From Trichobilharzia regenti (Eukaryota; Platyhelminthes; Trematoda; Strigeidida; Schistosomatidae), in assembly GCA_944472135.2 (NCBI GenBank), contig OX235262.1:172607509-172671508 (forward strand): a DNA stretch of 64,000 bases, given 5' to 3'. A model generated the notes under the pieces. It was not told the DNA's origin and made no database searches. It worked only from the letters and a program-made list of their open reading frames with translations. Position 1 is the first letter of the stretch. Each line of letters opens with the position of its first letter. Of the stretch, positions 9,301-19,262 are shown piece by piece. Both the position numbers and the translations under genes were made by a program.

Positions 9301-9750
9301 GGCAGTTGGTACTAATGATAACTGGAACAGTGGTGTGATGTATGGGTGTAGATTTTAAGGCACGCTGCCAACCTCCATGGTGCTTTTTCTTGAGTTTATT
9401 GCAAATATGAAAGTTTTTGGGTTTAAAACGTTTTATAAAATCCCGGTGGTAGATAATACGATTAGAATGCATAATGTGATATGTAAATACCAATAAAATA
9501 CGAGTAAATAGATGCAAAATGTACATGGAATGTGGTAGCCCAAAAATATTCAAACAGGCCGCCAAGGTCATTCGATGTGATGAATAATTGTTTATGCAAT
9601 CATGGGTTAAATAGGTGGAAATAGTAACATGACAAAATAAACAGGAAGTTCGGATATGAAAATATGGTAATGTAAATAGAGCAGGATTTAATGAATTCAT
9701 CAAATTTCGGTAGAACTCGTCAGCTGAATACTCTACATACACGGATATAT
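6330..9750 (-). mobile_element. CR1-like non-LTR retrotransposon, near complete
   Basis: The minus-strand element has a 1020-codon ORF2 (6680-9742), a roughly 340-nt 3'-UTR, and a 3' end '...ttggaataaagcaatt' followed by (ATT)n at 6330-6362. Short microsatellite tails instead of poly-A are a known CR1-group trait. The 5' limit is not clear, and I saw no ORF1 or target duplication. Shorter copies of the same family end near 1275, 25,865, 33,040 and 50,780. Confidence 0.8.
6680..9742 (-). CDS. CR1-like LINE ORF2: AP endonuclease and reverse transcriptase
   Basis: This is one uninterrupted frame of 1020 codons. An apurinic/apyrimidinic-type endonuclease spans about residues 140-365 (start 'STNCRSLPNK', catalytic 'LQETWL', 'GDFNSCDH', 'SDHCIIR'). 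A reverse transcriptase spans about 555-830, with 'GPDGIP', 'FRPIAI', 'FLDYTSAFDSVP', 'GVPQGAVLSPFLF' and the catalytic YADD at residues 767-770 (plus coordinates 7433-7444). The protein would nick DNA and copy its own RNA at the nick. The open frame begins with a non-ATG codon; the first in-frame ATG is near residue 16 (about 9697), so the true start is unsure. No stop or frameshift was seen, suggesting recent mobility. The nearest clade is CR1 by motif; named schistosome families (SR1, Perere) are possible but not tested. Confidence 0.85.
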   Translation of the reverse strand: MYVEYSADEFYRNLMNSLNPALFTLPYFHIRTSCLFCHVTISTYLTHDCINNYSSHRMTLAACLNIFGLPHSMYILHLFTRILLVFTYHIMHSNRIIYHRDFIKRFKPKNFHICNKLKKKHHGGWQRALKSTPIHHTTVPVIISTNCRSLPNKILDFQSLLSSSTYHNTGIVTLQETWLHDSYDDNIVSLNNFNVFRQDRICSKKKCGGGVATFIHSKWSISNKVCFKFSNDFIDCITVRCRPKHISKYKFIYISNVYVSPGCTILDLSMFADEFTAFAAACFENSLSIVTGDFNSCDHSFLISLGHDNIVNFATRLGKKLDLVFINDVGIYEARKRAPLLNSDHCIIRVLPKIYSKSHKGVLSHLCSKVQRRCYSKDNLDKLRCMLKDTNWDLFTEQTLDETITNTTDYLKFCFEICCPKETLFIRFDRLSSPYLKKLRRNKELLFKTNDKPGVKKLNMLIKLEIKRLSVLYNQRFLSCKTPSNLWKLFKEITNGKRCISVPSLNVDTLNKSFIRSSVDTLPNDTNHIDNNFSGFNTLDVLKCLRSLKPSQSLGPDGIPAIVLRNCADILCYPLTNIFNASFSGNVLPFAWKNIKIIPIPKPSSGSDIKFRPIAITSPFLKLMEKLLLLRLEPALKPFNDPKQFAYKHGRSTLDAAVVLYHNVVSCLDKGAKYVRSAFLDYTSAFDSVPRGLLLNKLSLTQTGSWAKSWLHSYFSDRMQYTVYNGKSSSTSLTKSGVPQGAVLSPFLFSFFLHDLPHSNETNFVKYADDLTVSLPITSESDSSKLNSFLLDINNWSKSNGLILNPSKCQVLDFTFKHRRDLLELVNSHDPCSIDGTEIETKSSIKYLGLVFSSDLSWSSHILSISKKMFRLTFYIKKLRQSGINQPLVLQFLNSCILPIVLYCSPLIFPGLLKKDYIILRRVLNAVSRACGLPLHELANTIVERHINSCTKWAKAIMSDPLHPLYSHLSPCISSGRTRSQYKKIYARTTKYRNSTIPYLARTLCDEDSVRRETYKLLCN

Positions 9751-9839
9751 ATACTTTTGAAATTACATTGGGAGATATAAGACTGATAAGTAAACAAACT
9801 ACATAGAATTAATCATGCAGAAAGACACGTGCGAATGTT

Positions 9840-10156
9840 TTCCAGGTCATGTTCAAATAGATAAGGGGAGAGAGAGTATGAGAGATCAAAATTAAGATAA
9901 ATGGCATTACGCTTCAATTGCATCACTTAGATAAACAATTAGTCACTAGGGCATATAAGGAGAATTGCAAACAGACTAATATCAATAGTAATAGTTATAA
10001 TAACAGTTTTAATAGTGTTGAAGTGAGTTAAGATAATCTTACTGATAAAGCATAGTTTTAGATGAATCAAGAATAATAATAATAATGGTAATAATAATAA
10101 TAACAATAATAGTGAGAAGAAGAGGTAGAATAATAACAAGTAGAGAATAAAACGTA
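9840..10156 (-). other. Probable 3' non-coding part of a PLE
   Basis: This A+T-rich stretch lies downstream (minus strand) of the PLE frame ending at 10,157, with several (aat)n runs (about 10,072-10,110). Similar att-rich sequence follows the PLE frames at 15,369 and 58,347. No gene was seen. Confidence 0.35.
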
Positions 10157-10627
10157 TTACCATGGTAGATTAAGAGTTAGGACCATCTCCTTTTGTATAC
10201 AGAGAGCTGGTTTATAAATTCGAATTGCACAAGCCTCTGCAATTGCAAGCATCTTCTTGTTTCTTTGTTTGCTGACAATGGTAAATGACTTGACTGCGTC
10301 GATATCATGTCCGTAATCTACAAGATGTTTTGTTATTGAGGATTTTGGCACTTTGAACTCAGCTGTTTTCAACCATTTTGGCAAATGCTCCATCATGCGA
10401 GTAGACAGTCGCCTTTCCGTACGACCTATGTATTTGCTGCCACAAACACACTCAAATTGATATATGCAGTTTGAAGTGTCGAGGATTGGCGACTGGTCTT
10501 TCCCAGATTGTTGAAGCACTCGCTTGGTGGTGTTAGGGATAACAAGTTTTGCAGCATAATAAGTTCTCTTGGTGGCTTTGTCGAGTCTTCGTTTCACTAC
10601 TTCTTGTACGTCATCTCCTTTGAACAT
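10157..10627 (-). pseudogene. Penelope-like element, C-terminal GIY-YIG endonuclease domain (family A)
   Basis: A 156-codon open piece carries the Cys pair and GIY-YIG core 'CVCGSKYIGRTERRLSTRMM', a conserved 'SSITKHLVDYGHDI' segment, and the end 'ALCIQKEMVLTLNLPW'. In PLEs this domain cuts the target after the reverse-transcriptase domain. Here the RT half is missing on the right, where another PLE family begins after about 60 bp. So it is a truncated copy with an intact C-terminal domain. Confidence 0.8.
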
Positions 10628-10690
10628 GAATAAACAGGAAGTTTAGATAAGAAAGACGATGGGATGGTCATAACTAAGAAAATTACCTGT

Positions 10691-11020
10691 TTATGATGGC
10701 CATGGCAGGGACAGGGGTTGGACGTATTTCTTTTGGATACAAAGCGTGGGTTTGAGCTTTGGGATAGCTAGCGCCTCGTCTATGCCCAGATGTCTAGATT
10801 TCACTCCCTTTGATACGTTTGATCGAATCTTGTATATTATTTTGAAGGATTTTTCGAAAGGCACTGAATGTCCTGAATTGACCGGATGTTCTGTCACTGA
10901 ACTGTATACACGCTTTTGGTCTCCTTTTACTAACCAGGCTGGGTAGTGTTCACAAGCGCGTTTTTTAGGTAGGCGCATGGTACGGCCAATGTACTCAGCT
11001 CCCTTAGCCGGAACTTATTC
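10691..11020 (-). pseudogene. PLE GIY-YIG domain fragment (family B)
   Basis: The minus-strand reading is 'KGAEYIGRTMRLPKKRACEH', then 'YPAWLVKGDQKRV', and it ends 'PTLCIQKKYVQPLSLPWPS'. The sequence differs clearly from the neighbour at 10,157-10,627 and belongs to another PLE family. It lacks the RT region. Confidence 0.75.
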
Positions 11021-11029
11021 TGGAACTTT

Positions 11030-11890
11030 CCCTTCCATTTGATACAAATACACGAATGTACAGCCTAGATGATGACTTCGTCGAAAAGAAAATTTTCTTC
11101 GCTGCAATTTTTTTCTTAATAACTCCTATGACCCAATGTGTATATTTCGTGATATGGATGATTATGTCTCTGACTAGGGTAAATAAAGAGGTTGATGGTG
11201 CTTCTTTGGCACACATAGGTCAGGTTTTTTCTTATCAATTTCTAGTTTCCACTATAGCTAAGAGACGTAGTCGTGTGCCTTTAGGTACATTGTTTGGAAT
11301 TCGATAGACAACCGTAAATGACTCATCTATTTCGATGTGTTGCTGTTCACTGTCTACTAGATAAGATAAAATAGCAATATTTATTAATTTCGTTACTCTT
11401 TCTCCATGGGAGAAAGGAACATGTTCAGGAGTGTGTAAAGATAAATTCTTGTGAGTTCAACCAACAGAACTAGCCCCACATGAACAGTTGAATTTTTATA
11501 CACCCGTTGATTTGGCCATTTTTAGTAATTTATCTTTAGTGGATTGTATCAGTAATGGTCTGGTTGAGAAAGTGATGTGTAGTTCTGCAGTATTGAAAGT
11601 TCTTTCAATTGATCTGATCAACCTACAGCTTAATACATCGCTGGATATATTACCTTTGAGCTGTAGTCTTAAATATAAAGTTTTTCTCTGTTGACGGTAT
11701 GACTCTTAACTCTGTCAGTTCTATTAGAGATAGATATACTTCTTTTTTAAAACAATTAGTTCCCTCTATGAATTTAGATAAAGCAATAAGAAGGCATAAT
11801 ATGTCATGTATATTCCTATGACAAGTCCGTGGCTGTGTGATCAGATTGTTCGAAATGTATTGCGCAAATACATTACACGATTCACACAAA
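11030..11890 (-). pseudogene. PLE C-terminal coding fragment (family C), broken
   Basis: On the minus strand the segment before the GIY-YIG domain is readable ('LQLKGNISSDVLSCRLIRSI', 'STRPLLIQSTKDKL'), then 'KFNCSCGASSVG', where GIY-YIG core residues are lost. After that come 'FTVVYRIPNNVPKGTR' and a degraded end. In-frame stops occur before and after the Cys motif. It matches the intact copy at 57,760-58,260 in order of motifs. Confidence 0.7.
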
Positions 11891-11916
11891 TTACGTCTTC
11901 TTATTGCTTTATCTAT
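11740..11916. repeat. Inverted repeat with about 100-bp spacer in PLE debris
   Basis: 'gataaagcaataagaagg' at about 11,774-11,792 is the inverse of 'cttcttattgctttatc' at about 11,898-11,915. The same arms are fused into a perfect hairpin at 3421-3473. Confidence 0.5.
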
Positions 11917-12099
11917 ATACTTCTTTACAAAATTGGTATGATACTCATTTTGCAGGCGGGTACGTTTAAGATTTTCGATTTCATTTTCAATACAATCCTC
12001 AGTATTTTAGTATTTTTAATATATTTATGCGTTGAAGGTTCTGTAGCAATTAAGTTAAGTTTTGGGGGTGGAGTTGCTAACATCATACCCTAACTCTCC

Positions 12100-12480
12100 C
12101 AACAACCAACAAGAAAATGTGGAAACAAACAAAACAAGAACAAATCGTCAACCAACAAATATCTAGGAGAAAGTGGAGATGGATTGAACACTGGCTCGCT
12201 GAAGAGGCCCCTGGGTGACCTCGCGCGCGCGTCAAGCCATTTCTCGAGTGGAACCAGGCCGAAAGGGGAGCAAGCGACGAGTGGGACGTCAGTGCGAGGG
12301 TGACATGGAGGAGATCGTGTGAAGAAGAGTTGAAAGAGTATGGAGTAACATGGATGCAAGTGGAAAGTACAGCAGAAGGAAGAGAGAAGTGGCAAGTGGA
12401 GACGTGCAGTTGAAGCCCTAAGTTCCACTAAGAACCTAAGCGAACAATAATAAAATAATAATAATAATAATAGTAACAAA
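12100..12480 (+). mobile_element. RTE-like LINE 3' end
   Basis: The plus strand carries the last ORF segment ('...gagtggaaccaggccgaaag', 'gtgaagaagagttgaaagag') and the family 3' terminus 'gttgaagccctaagttccac' followed by 'gaacaataat' and an (aat)n tail at about 12,447-12,473. Other copies of the same terminus lie at 16,975, 20,800, 28,100 (plus) and 43,330, 52,410, 61,240 (minus). Confidence 0.75.
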
Positions 12481-12504
12481 CCTTAGTACATATGAGCCTT
12501 TATT

Positions 12505-12765
12505 TTATTCAAAAAAATTGTATTCCTTTACATTCCCAGTGGAACATAGAGCTTCAAGCTAAAGCTGTGAAGTTTCGGTGGTGGTAGTGGTGTTTTATTT
12601 TTTCGAGATTGGGGTTGCTTATGCACAACCTTCTCTCTTTACCGGTCTTTTTACTGGCCTTAACTAGGTAGGGGAATATTTCGGCCTGGGATCGAACCCT
12701 GGATTATTTGTGGCGTGTGGTCGTAGAGTATACTATCGCTGTACCACCGACGCACGCATATGCGC
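12505..12765 (-). mobile_element. tRNA-derived SINE with RTE-type 3' tail
   Basis: On the minus strand the head is 'gtgcgtcggtggtacagcga', box B is 'agggttcgatccc' (about 12,688-12,702), then comes a body with 'gtaaagagagaagg'. The 3' end reads 'gaagctctatgttccactgg' plus an A-rich tail, matching the RTE 3' terminus seen at 12,420. A second copy with the same order is at 44,745-44,975. Confidence 0.65.
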
Positions 12766-13329
12766 CTAATCCTATTGATTTATTTATTTCATGAACATCA
12801 TGAATATCTAACATTGGTTTCTTTACTCTAACCGTCTTTCCTATGTATATTTTTATTTTACAGCAAGTTGGTACGGACGATATCTAAATGGAACTATATG
12901 ATGGATTATTATTTCGCCTTTCTCAATGACAATAACTCCTATTAACCCACAATATTAGGCTCTTTCTTTATGTAAATATGTAATTTCCTCCGATTATCTT
13001 ATTGCTAATTTGATTTTTGTCTTTTGCCTTATATATTCTCAATCATGCTGGGGAATGATGTGAAATAACTATGATTATGAGATAAGTGACTTGAGTATTT
13101 TTTGATAGATAGCAAAAAACAACATGACATTATTGTAAACAAATCTGATGACTAACTAGTTCTTCCCTCTTCTTCTTTTTTTTTTCTGATTCTAGATTTT
13201 ATTGTTGTATGCTACTTACAAGGAATTATAAGTAGTTGTGACGTTTTCTGTTTCAATTTATTTATAGTGGAGAGACAAATTAAGTTGCGAACTAGAAAAG
13301 TGATGGAAATTGTGAACACAGTATACTGA

Positions 13330-13445
13330 TTTAAGGATAAGACTTGTGCACTGTGGTAGAGTATAATTTCATTATGGATAAATTTTTATTTTAACAAAGT
13401 CACACAGTGTTATACAGTTAGTTATATTTACTGATGACAACGTTT
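13330..13445 (-). repeat. PLE terminal sequence, inverted
   Basis: On the minus strand, 'cacagtgttatacagt' (plus reading) and 'actgtggtagagtataattt' mirror the plus-strand stretch at 13,490-13,560. The two form an inverted repeat in front of the PLE coding fragment, comparable with the inverted tail at 56,757-56,905. Confidence 0.5.
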
Positions 13446-13830
13446 CGAGTACAATTTACTGCTCATAATTATATCACGTTGTCCTAGAAACGTGGTCATC
13501 AGTAAATATTACTGTATAACACTGTGTGATTTTATCAAAATTAAATTTTATCCATAATGAACTTGTGAACACATGTAGAAGGCATGACATGAAGATAATG
13601 ACCGAAGAAGACAACACCAACAATGAGGAATCTAAATCATCAGTAGTAATTCCATACAAGGAAGGAGCCTCGGAAACCACCTTACGCAGAATTCTTAACA
13701 AGGCAGGAATAAAAGTGGCTGGCATTCAAACCACCCACAAACTCAATTAGAAACTAGCTTTGTCGGTTAAAGGATCAATCCTGTGGAGCCTTTATGGAAT
13801 TATTTACTACCACAGTGGCCAAATAATGAT
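13446..13830 (+). pseudogene. PLE fragment (family D): terminal sequence and linker of the C-terminal domain
   Basis: After terminal sequence at 13,446-13,560, a frame at 13,610-13,750 reads 'SSVVIPYKEGASETTLRRIL', then 'NKAGIKVAGIQTTHKL'. This is the segment that leads into the GIY-YIG domain in this family. It recurs at 17,755-17,870 and 45,830-45,930. The frame stops at about 13,750 and another PLE family begins near 13,850. Confidence 0.6.
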
Positions 13831-14079
13831 AATGACGGAACATGAATGCTAGAAAAGCAGTTCGGCATTAAAATTCCAATCATGATTTTGAAAGAGGTAC
13901 TTCCAAGATTTTCTATGAATGTACACTTCACGTTCAACAACCTTTATTACAGGCAAATCGATGATAATGTCATGAGTGGTTCTTCATTTTGTCCAATTTC
14001 GGCAGATTTCTTTCTTTCTAGACTTGAAAACGGTCCATTGAAACAAGTAATAGATAAAGTGGATTCTTATTTTCGTTTT

Positions 14080-14270
14080 TTTTTGATTTTTGATTTACAG
14101 CTTGATTCCACACTGTATTTTTGGTACAAGTATGGAATTTTCAGTATGGATATCGGTAGCCCAAATTTTGCAGGCCGACCATAGATATCAGGTGTGCGTC
14201 GGCGTGGGCTCGAACCCCGGACCATGTGCATGGTCGGCGAGAGTCCTAACCACTGTGCCACCGACGTACG
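14080..14270 (-). mobile_element. tRNA-derived SINE with CR1-type 3' tail, inside a PLE
   Basis: Minus-strand copy: plus reading 'acagcttgattccacactgt' (tail) through 'accactgtgccaccgacg' (head). It replaces about 35 bp of PLE sequence that includes the YVDD codons, so insertion went with a small deletion. Confidence 0.75.
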
Positions 14271-15103
14271 TATGAGAAAGCTGACAAGAACGAAATGCTA
14301 ATAGAATTTGATGATGCACATCCACTACTCAGCTTCATCTGTGAAGAAGAACATGATTGATAGACTACGCTTCCTTGATGTACAACTGAACAGAAGAGAG
14401 GATGGTTCACTCAAGATAGATTTCTGTGTATTGTCCTACATTCGTAGGGCAATATACACATTTCTTCAGTTTTGTACTATTCCGATACAAAATCAATTAG
14501 GTTAGATGCCTCACGAATAGAGCAAGACGTATCTCTACAGATGACTCCTTAGAAAATTCATTCGGATACATGCGAAATATGCTGGTCCAAATGGGTTATT
14601 GTAGTAGATTTTCAAGGAAGTACATGAACACCAGGTGTAATAAAGAGAAACTGACAACAGTTGAAAACAAGAAACAACTGTTCCTAAAATTGCAGTTTAG
14701 TGGGGACGTGGCTAGTGAAGTCCTACGTCTAAGATTATCGAGAGTAATAAAACAGACTTACACTACCACCAACCTTTATTTGTCATTTTCCAACTGCCGG
14801 CCAGTTATGACTGATCAAGCGAAAGACAAGCTGACTAGCTGTGCCAATACCCTGTGTATCTTAAAACTAAGCTGTTTGTGAGGACAAAGCTGGCTAAATA
14901 GGACGAACAACTAGACAGTTCAACAGGCGCATTAATGAGCATCTTCCTTCATGGTTCAGAAAAGGTCAAATAAAATCCATACGAAGTTCTGTTTTGGCTC
15001 ATTTGATTGATAGTGGTCACCAAGTGGACAAAATTAGTGCCTTCAAAGTTATTTACCGCATTCCATCGAGTCTTTCGAACGGAATCAGAACCCGTCTTTT
15101 ACA

Positions 15104-15262
15104 TTAATATCAGTAAAAAGTTTGAGCATTGTGGATTAGATCAAATAAAGTATAATTATATTTTAATAGTTTACACAATGATAAGTTTTGTTATTGGTAA
15201 TATTTCGAGCAAAATTACTGCCCGTGTTCACACCACTGTTGGAATTATTTTATTCTTTTACA
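15104..15262 (+). mobile_element. 159-bp PLE-like terminal insert with 10-bp duplication
   Basis: The insert interrupts the PLE frame between duplicated gtcttttaca at 15,094-15,103 and 15,263-15,272. Its sequence ('aatatttcgagcaaaattac') resembles PLE terminal sequence around 13,450 ('acgtttcgagtacaatttac'). It has no coding content. Confidence 0.6.
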
Positions 15263-15989
15263 GTCTTTTACAATTAGCCGAAGCTATGGGAATTCGAGAG
15301 AACAATCCCAGTCTTTGTATACAAAAGAAATTTGTTCTACCTTTGTCTCTCCCTTGCTTGCCTAGGTGAATTCTATTCAAAACCCGCCCACCCTTTCTTA
15401 TCATCCCTCTCCTTCGTACTTTTATGATATTTATTTAAACTCTGATTATCGTTCCATTTGATTTGACCTAGTTTATATATTTATTGAATTGTCTACATAT
15501 ATGCATATACTAACTTTGTTATTCCTATTACCTATATAAGCCTTACTATCAATATTTTGTTATTATTATAATCATCGTTATTAACTTCGTTCAAAACATT
15601 TACCACATTATTATTATCATTATTATTATTTGATCCACAAAATCACCGTCATTGGTTAAAATTTTTTATATATAAATCTATGTAAATTAGACTAAAGCCT
15701 GAAGAAGATGTAATTGAAAACAACAATATTGTGCGCTTATATGTCCTGTGTGGAAATTGAAGGTTCAGTGTATATCATTACTCATTCCTCTGTTCATTCT
15801 TTGCGTTCAAGATGGAATGTAGTAAATCAGCTTCACACTTTCATTGCACGCGGTATTCTACTATCCCTTTCAGCTGATTTCATGACTTCCCGGAAGATTT
15901 CGCTTCTTCGTCACATAATTGCCTACATGTTGCTCTTGAAGGGGCACAACGTCGCCCCTAATTTTTATCAAACTCATTCAACAGTTATA

Positions 15990-17030
15990 TGGTTGTGCCA
16001 GTTGGTCCACAACAGTAAACTCATTGAGGCAATTGAAATGAATGCAGGGTTAAAACAAGGCTACCTATTATCACTGATGATATTCCTAATTGTGGTGGAC
16101 TAGATTATGCGTCAGACTGTGCTTGGAAGCGAGAAGACAGGGTTGTGTTGGACCGATAAGAAGATTCTGGAAAATCTGGATTTCACCGATGATTTATATC
16201 TAATATCACGCAAATTTGAAGACTTGCAGGCGAAAACCAGCAGGTAGGCAGAAGAAGGATCCAGTGAAAACGGGACTTGAAGTGAACATAGAGAAGGTAT
16301 GGGTGATGAAAATAACCGACTAACAACTGCACCAACGGGCACCGTGGAAGGAATTTGCATAAGGTCACTTCCTTCACTCTTCTGACCAGTCATCGTTGTT
16401 TCAACTACAGGCGACACGACGAATAGGGATGTCAAAACATACCAGGATTGGAAGGGCAAGGCAGACATTCATCACTGTGAAGTCAGCTTAGAAATTTACT
16501 GCACAGCACTCAGCAGAAATAAGAAAATTTGGATTTTCAACATCAGTGTTGAGTCAATTAGTTACTTCTATACGGGTCAGAAACTTGGCCCGATCATCAT
16601 AAGGAACATTTCCAACAGCCTATTGCAGACTTCCATCCAGATTTGTCTTCACTGGCTCTATACTGAAGATCAGATGGCCAGCCAGAAAGGATTAGCTGCA
16701 AAAAACCCTGTCAATCAGCGAACCAGTCAAGAACCTACTACTCAACAAATGTGCTAGAGAAAATAGAAATGGATTCGGCACACGCTGGAGAGATCTTTGA
16801 ATGACATCGCGTGTCATACCATTGCTCGAGTGGCACTTGAAAGGGGAAGGATGAATCGGGTGTTATTCCCAGGGTGACATGGCGGAGGTCGTGTAAGAGG
16901 GAGATCGGAGATTATGAGGAGTCATGGGGCCAGCTAAGGAGGACCGGAGAAAACAAAGCAAAGTAAAGACGTGCTGTTGAAGCGGTATGCTTCACCCGGA
17001 AACTAAGGGAACAATAGCAAAAATAATACA
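15990..17030 (+). pseudogene. RTE-like LINE, RT to 3' end, decayed
   Basis: Plus-strand pieces occur in order: 'EMNAGLKQGYLLSLMIFLIV' before the catalytic motif, 'NLDFTDDLYLISRKFEDLQA' (catalytic xxDD as FTDD), the thumb region (about 16,480-16,640), and the C-terminal segment with 'gagtggcacttgaaagggga'. The 3' terminus 'gttgaagcggtatgcttcac', followed by 'gaacaatagc', ends near 17,020. Several stops and shifts break the frame. Confidence 0.7.
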
Positions 17031-17059
17031 TTCGAGTTCCGCTCGTGGGTGTGACGTTT

Positions 17060-17228
17060 GATGTCGCTCGGTGTACGTTCAGTTATTCTTCTTAGTACCT
17101 ATTTGTAGGCCAATAAGGTCTCCATCGTTTCTCTGTCATTTTTCCTTGTTGTTTATTGTCTCTGGCCGGCCGTCTGATCTTCAATATCTGGCAAAGGCAG
17201 CTGATGAAAGTCCTCATTAGCCTGTTAG
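17060..17228 (-). pseudogene. RTE-like LINE fragment
   Basis: The minus strand matches the RTE segment around 52,690-52,790 ('ctggccggcc[ga]tctgatctt' and 'gcagctgatgaaagtcctca' on plus). It is a short remnant facing the RTE copy on its left. Confidence 0.5.
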
Positions 17229-17239
17229 AAGTGCTGGGA

Positions 17240-18480
17240 AAATATTGCTCTTAAAACATTTAAGCCTACTCGAAAACTATTGTGGAGATATGTGGACGAC
17301 ACTTTCACAGTGTTAAAAACAGAATATATCTCCAGCATCTTGACACATCTAAACTCACAAGTAGAGGGAATAAAATTCACATTTGAAGCGGAAAATGAAC
17401 AAGGAGAATTAGCTATGTTGGATTGTAAAATAAAACGAATAGAAGAAGGTAAACTGCACACTAGTGTTTATAAAAAACCAACACATTCTTTTAATAGATA
17501 TTTAGACTTTAATTCACCTCATCCGTTGTCTATGAAGGCAGGCTTAGTTAAGTGTCTAACAAACCGAAAAGTTGCGCTAAGTAGTACAAGAAAAGACCTA
17601 AATGATGAAATGAAACAGACAGAAGAGGCGTTGTTTTTAAATAACTAACTATCCTATAAAATTCATTATGAAGATCGAAAAAGGTCAAAAGCAAAATAAA
17701 AATAATTGTGAAACTAATAATAATAACAACATAAATAAGAGGGAATATAGGTCATCTACAGTTATGCCATATATGGAGGGGATATCTGAGATATCTACTT
17801 AGGATTCTAAATAAAGCAGGAATTATAGTGGCATTTAGACCTACAAACTCACTCAGAGACAAGCTGTGTAGGCTAAACGACCCGGTGGACCTAATTAAAC
17901 AAAATAATATAATATACAAAATACCTTGCAATGACCGTCAGTTAAGTCAACTACACAGGTCAAACTAGTAGGTCAGGGGTAATCAGATTGTCGGAACATA
18001 AGAATTTATCTAAGGTAAGAATGGTTGACCCTGAAAAGATAAGTAATTTAGAAAAAAGCTCAGCAATTGCACTGCATGCATTAACACACAACCACACAAT
18101 AGCATGGTGGGAGAGGGTTAAAATTCTAAGAATTAATCTATGTATGCGGATAGAGAGATTAATTACTGAATCCTGGATCATGGAGTCTACACCCAACATA
18201 TGCAATAGGAATGACTCATCACTCATACTGGGAAATACTACTTCCAAACAAATCAAGCGATGACAAATAATGGAATTATATAAACGAAGTTAGGGAGTTG
18301 TGTAGTGTCTTGATATGAGTATGAGCAGCAACTGAATTGTTCTGGAAACAATGGTCATTAGTAAATAATACTGTATGACAACACTCTGAGACTTTATCAA
18401 AACAAATTTTACCCATAATGGAATTATACTCTACCACCAGTGCCCAAGTTTTACTCTTATATCAATAATTGTGATTCAAG
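17240..18480 (+). pseudogene. Penelope-like element (family D), RT end to 3' terminus
   Basis: The first open piece (17,280-17,648) has the RT catalytic motif 'WRYVDDTFTVL', then 'LDCKIKRIEEGKLHTSVYKK' and 'KAGLVKCLTNRK'. The connector follows ('TVMPYMEGISEIS', about 17,755), with shifts, then the position of the GIY-YIG core at about 17,920-17,975, where it is unreadable. After that come the C-terminal block '[17 protein letters not shown]' (18,050-18,110) and terminal sequence to 18,480. Confidence 0.7.
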
Positions 18481-18905
18481 TTTGAATCTCAGAAGGAATG
18501 TGAATTTCTTCAGATTATACAGTGGGGCATTGCTGATGAGCTTCGACATACATATGAGTTCTGACGATTAGACTTTAGTGTTTATTGATGGAAGCAGAAT
18601 TGTGCGAATACCGACAACATTTAGGTGTGTTATCTTCCTGGCATCAATAAAGGTTTGATATGGGTTTACATACTGCTTCTGAAAGTGAAAGACATCTCTG
18701 CAACTTATTTAAATGCATTCTGATTCTTTAATGGATTGATGTCTTCTGTTTCCTAACCTTTACATAAAGATCATATCTAAACCGATGAAATGAGGATCCA
18801 TAAACCATAGCTATCCATTTTTTATGACAGAAATAATGAGCAAATTGACTCATTTTTGCGGAGTATACAAGAGGAACTCTTAAATTAAATCTACGGAAAT
18901 AATAT
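18481..18905. other. No recognised feature
   Basis: A+T-rich sequence between a PLE terminus and an LTR. Frames are short and unrelated to families seen elsewhere in the window. Confidence 0.4.
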
Positions 18906-19262
18906 TGTAACAACAGAAGACAAGGGCCAGGCAAAAGATAGTTTATTGAGAAAATCGACAGATATTCATAGATTTTTATGTACATTATTATTAACGTTAT
19001 TGTTAGCAGAGGAGCAACGTCTTTTGATTGGTTGCTTTCCTGCTGAAGGTTATTCTGTCATGTTTTTGTTTCCGTTTCTTAGACAGTCCCGTGATATATC
19101 TGCTAATGGTATCTGCCCATGCTAAGTTTGCTGTGATTGGTTGTTGAGTCTCTCAAGGTTAGGCTTTGTTCTTGTTTCTTCTCATGACCCCGATTTGGGA
19201 GGTGAAGAACATTGACGTCAATTGTTGTCTACAATTTCGTCTTGCAGAAAGCTCTCACGACA
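18906..19262 (-). mobile_element. Gypsy-type LTR
   Basis: On the minus strand it starts tgtcgtgagagc and ends gacaagcctctgttgttaca-like ('tgtaacaacagaagacaagg' on plus at 18,906). It is the same LTR family as 62,377-62,717 and 63,050-63,388, with the conserved inner block 'gctgtgattggttgttgag'. No matching 4-bp flanks were found; the right flank is PLE sequence. Confidence 0.65.

Larger units (their letters stand above)
13846..15690 (+). pseudogene. Penelope-like element (family E), RT and GIY-YIG, disrupted
   Basis: Compared with the open copy at 56,920-58,347, this copy contains the RT part ('[15 protein letters not shown]', 'DFFLSRLENGPLKQV'), a SINE in place of the YVDD region (14,080-14,270), then '[18 protein letters not shown]', the connector, and the GIY-YIG part with its Cys motif broken by a stop. 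A 159-bp insert (15,104-15,262) follows, then '[18 protein letters not shown]'. The 3' non-coding part runs to about 15,690 ('ctgaagaagatgtaattg'). With the catalytic YVDD lost it cannot be active. Confidence 0.8.

Noticed and set aside
11075..11110. tgatgacttcgtcgaaa as a minimal hammerhead in a PLE end
   Set aside because: The first core base is wrong (ATGATGA) and the bases next to GAAA cannot pair to close stem II. No cleavage triplet was found.
13430..13500. ctgatgacaacg block at PLE ends as a hammerhead ribozyme
   Set aside because: CTGATGA is present, but no GAAA follows on the same strand at a suitable distance; the 'gaaac' seen belongs to the opposite strand.
15690..15712. 'cctgaagaagatgtaattgaaaac' type block at PLE tails (also 59,505 and inverted near 56,795) as a hammerhead
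   Set aside because: It resembles CUGAUGA...GAAA only loosely (CTGAAGA), and no stem II can be drawn between the two parts.
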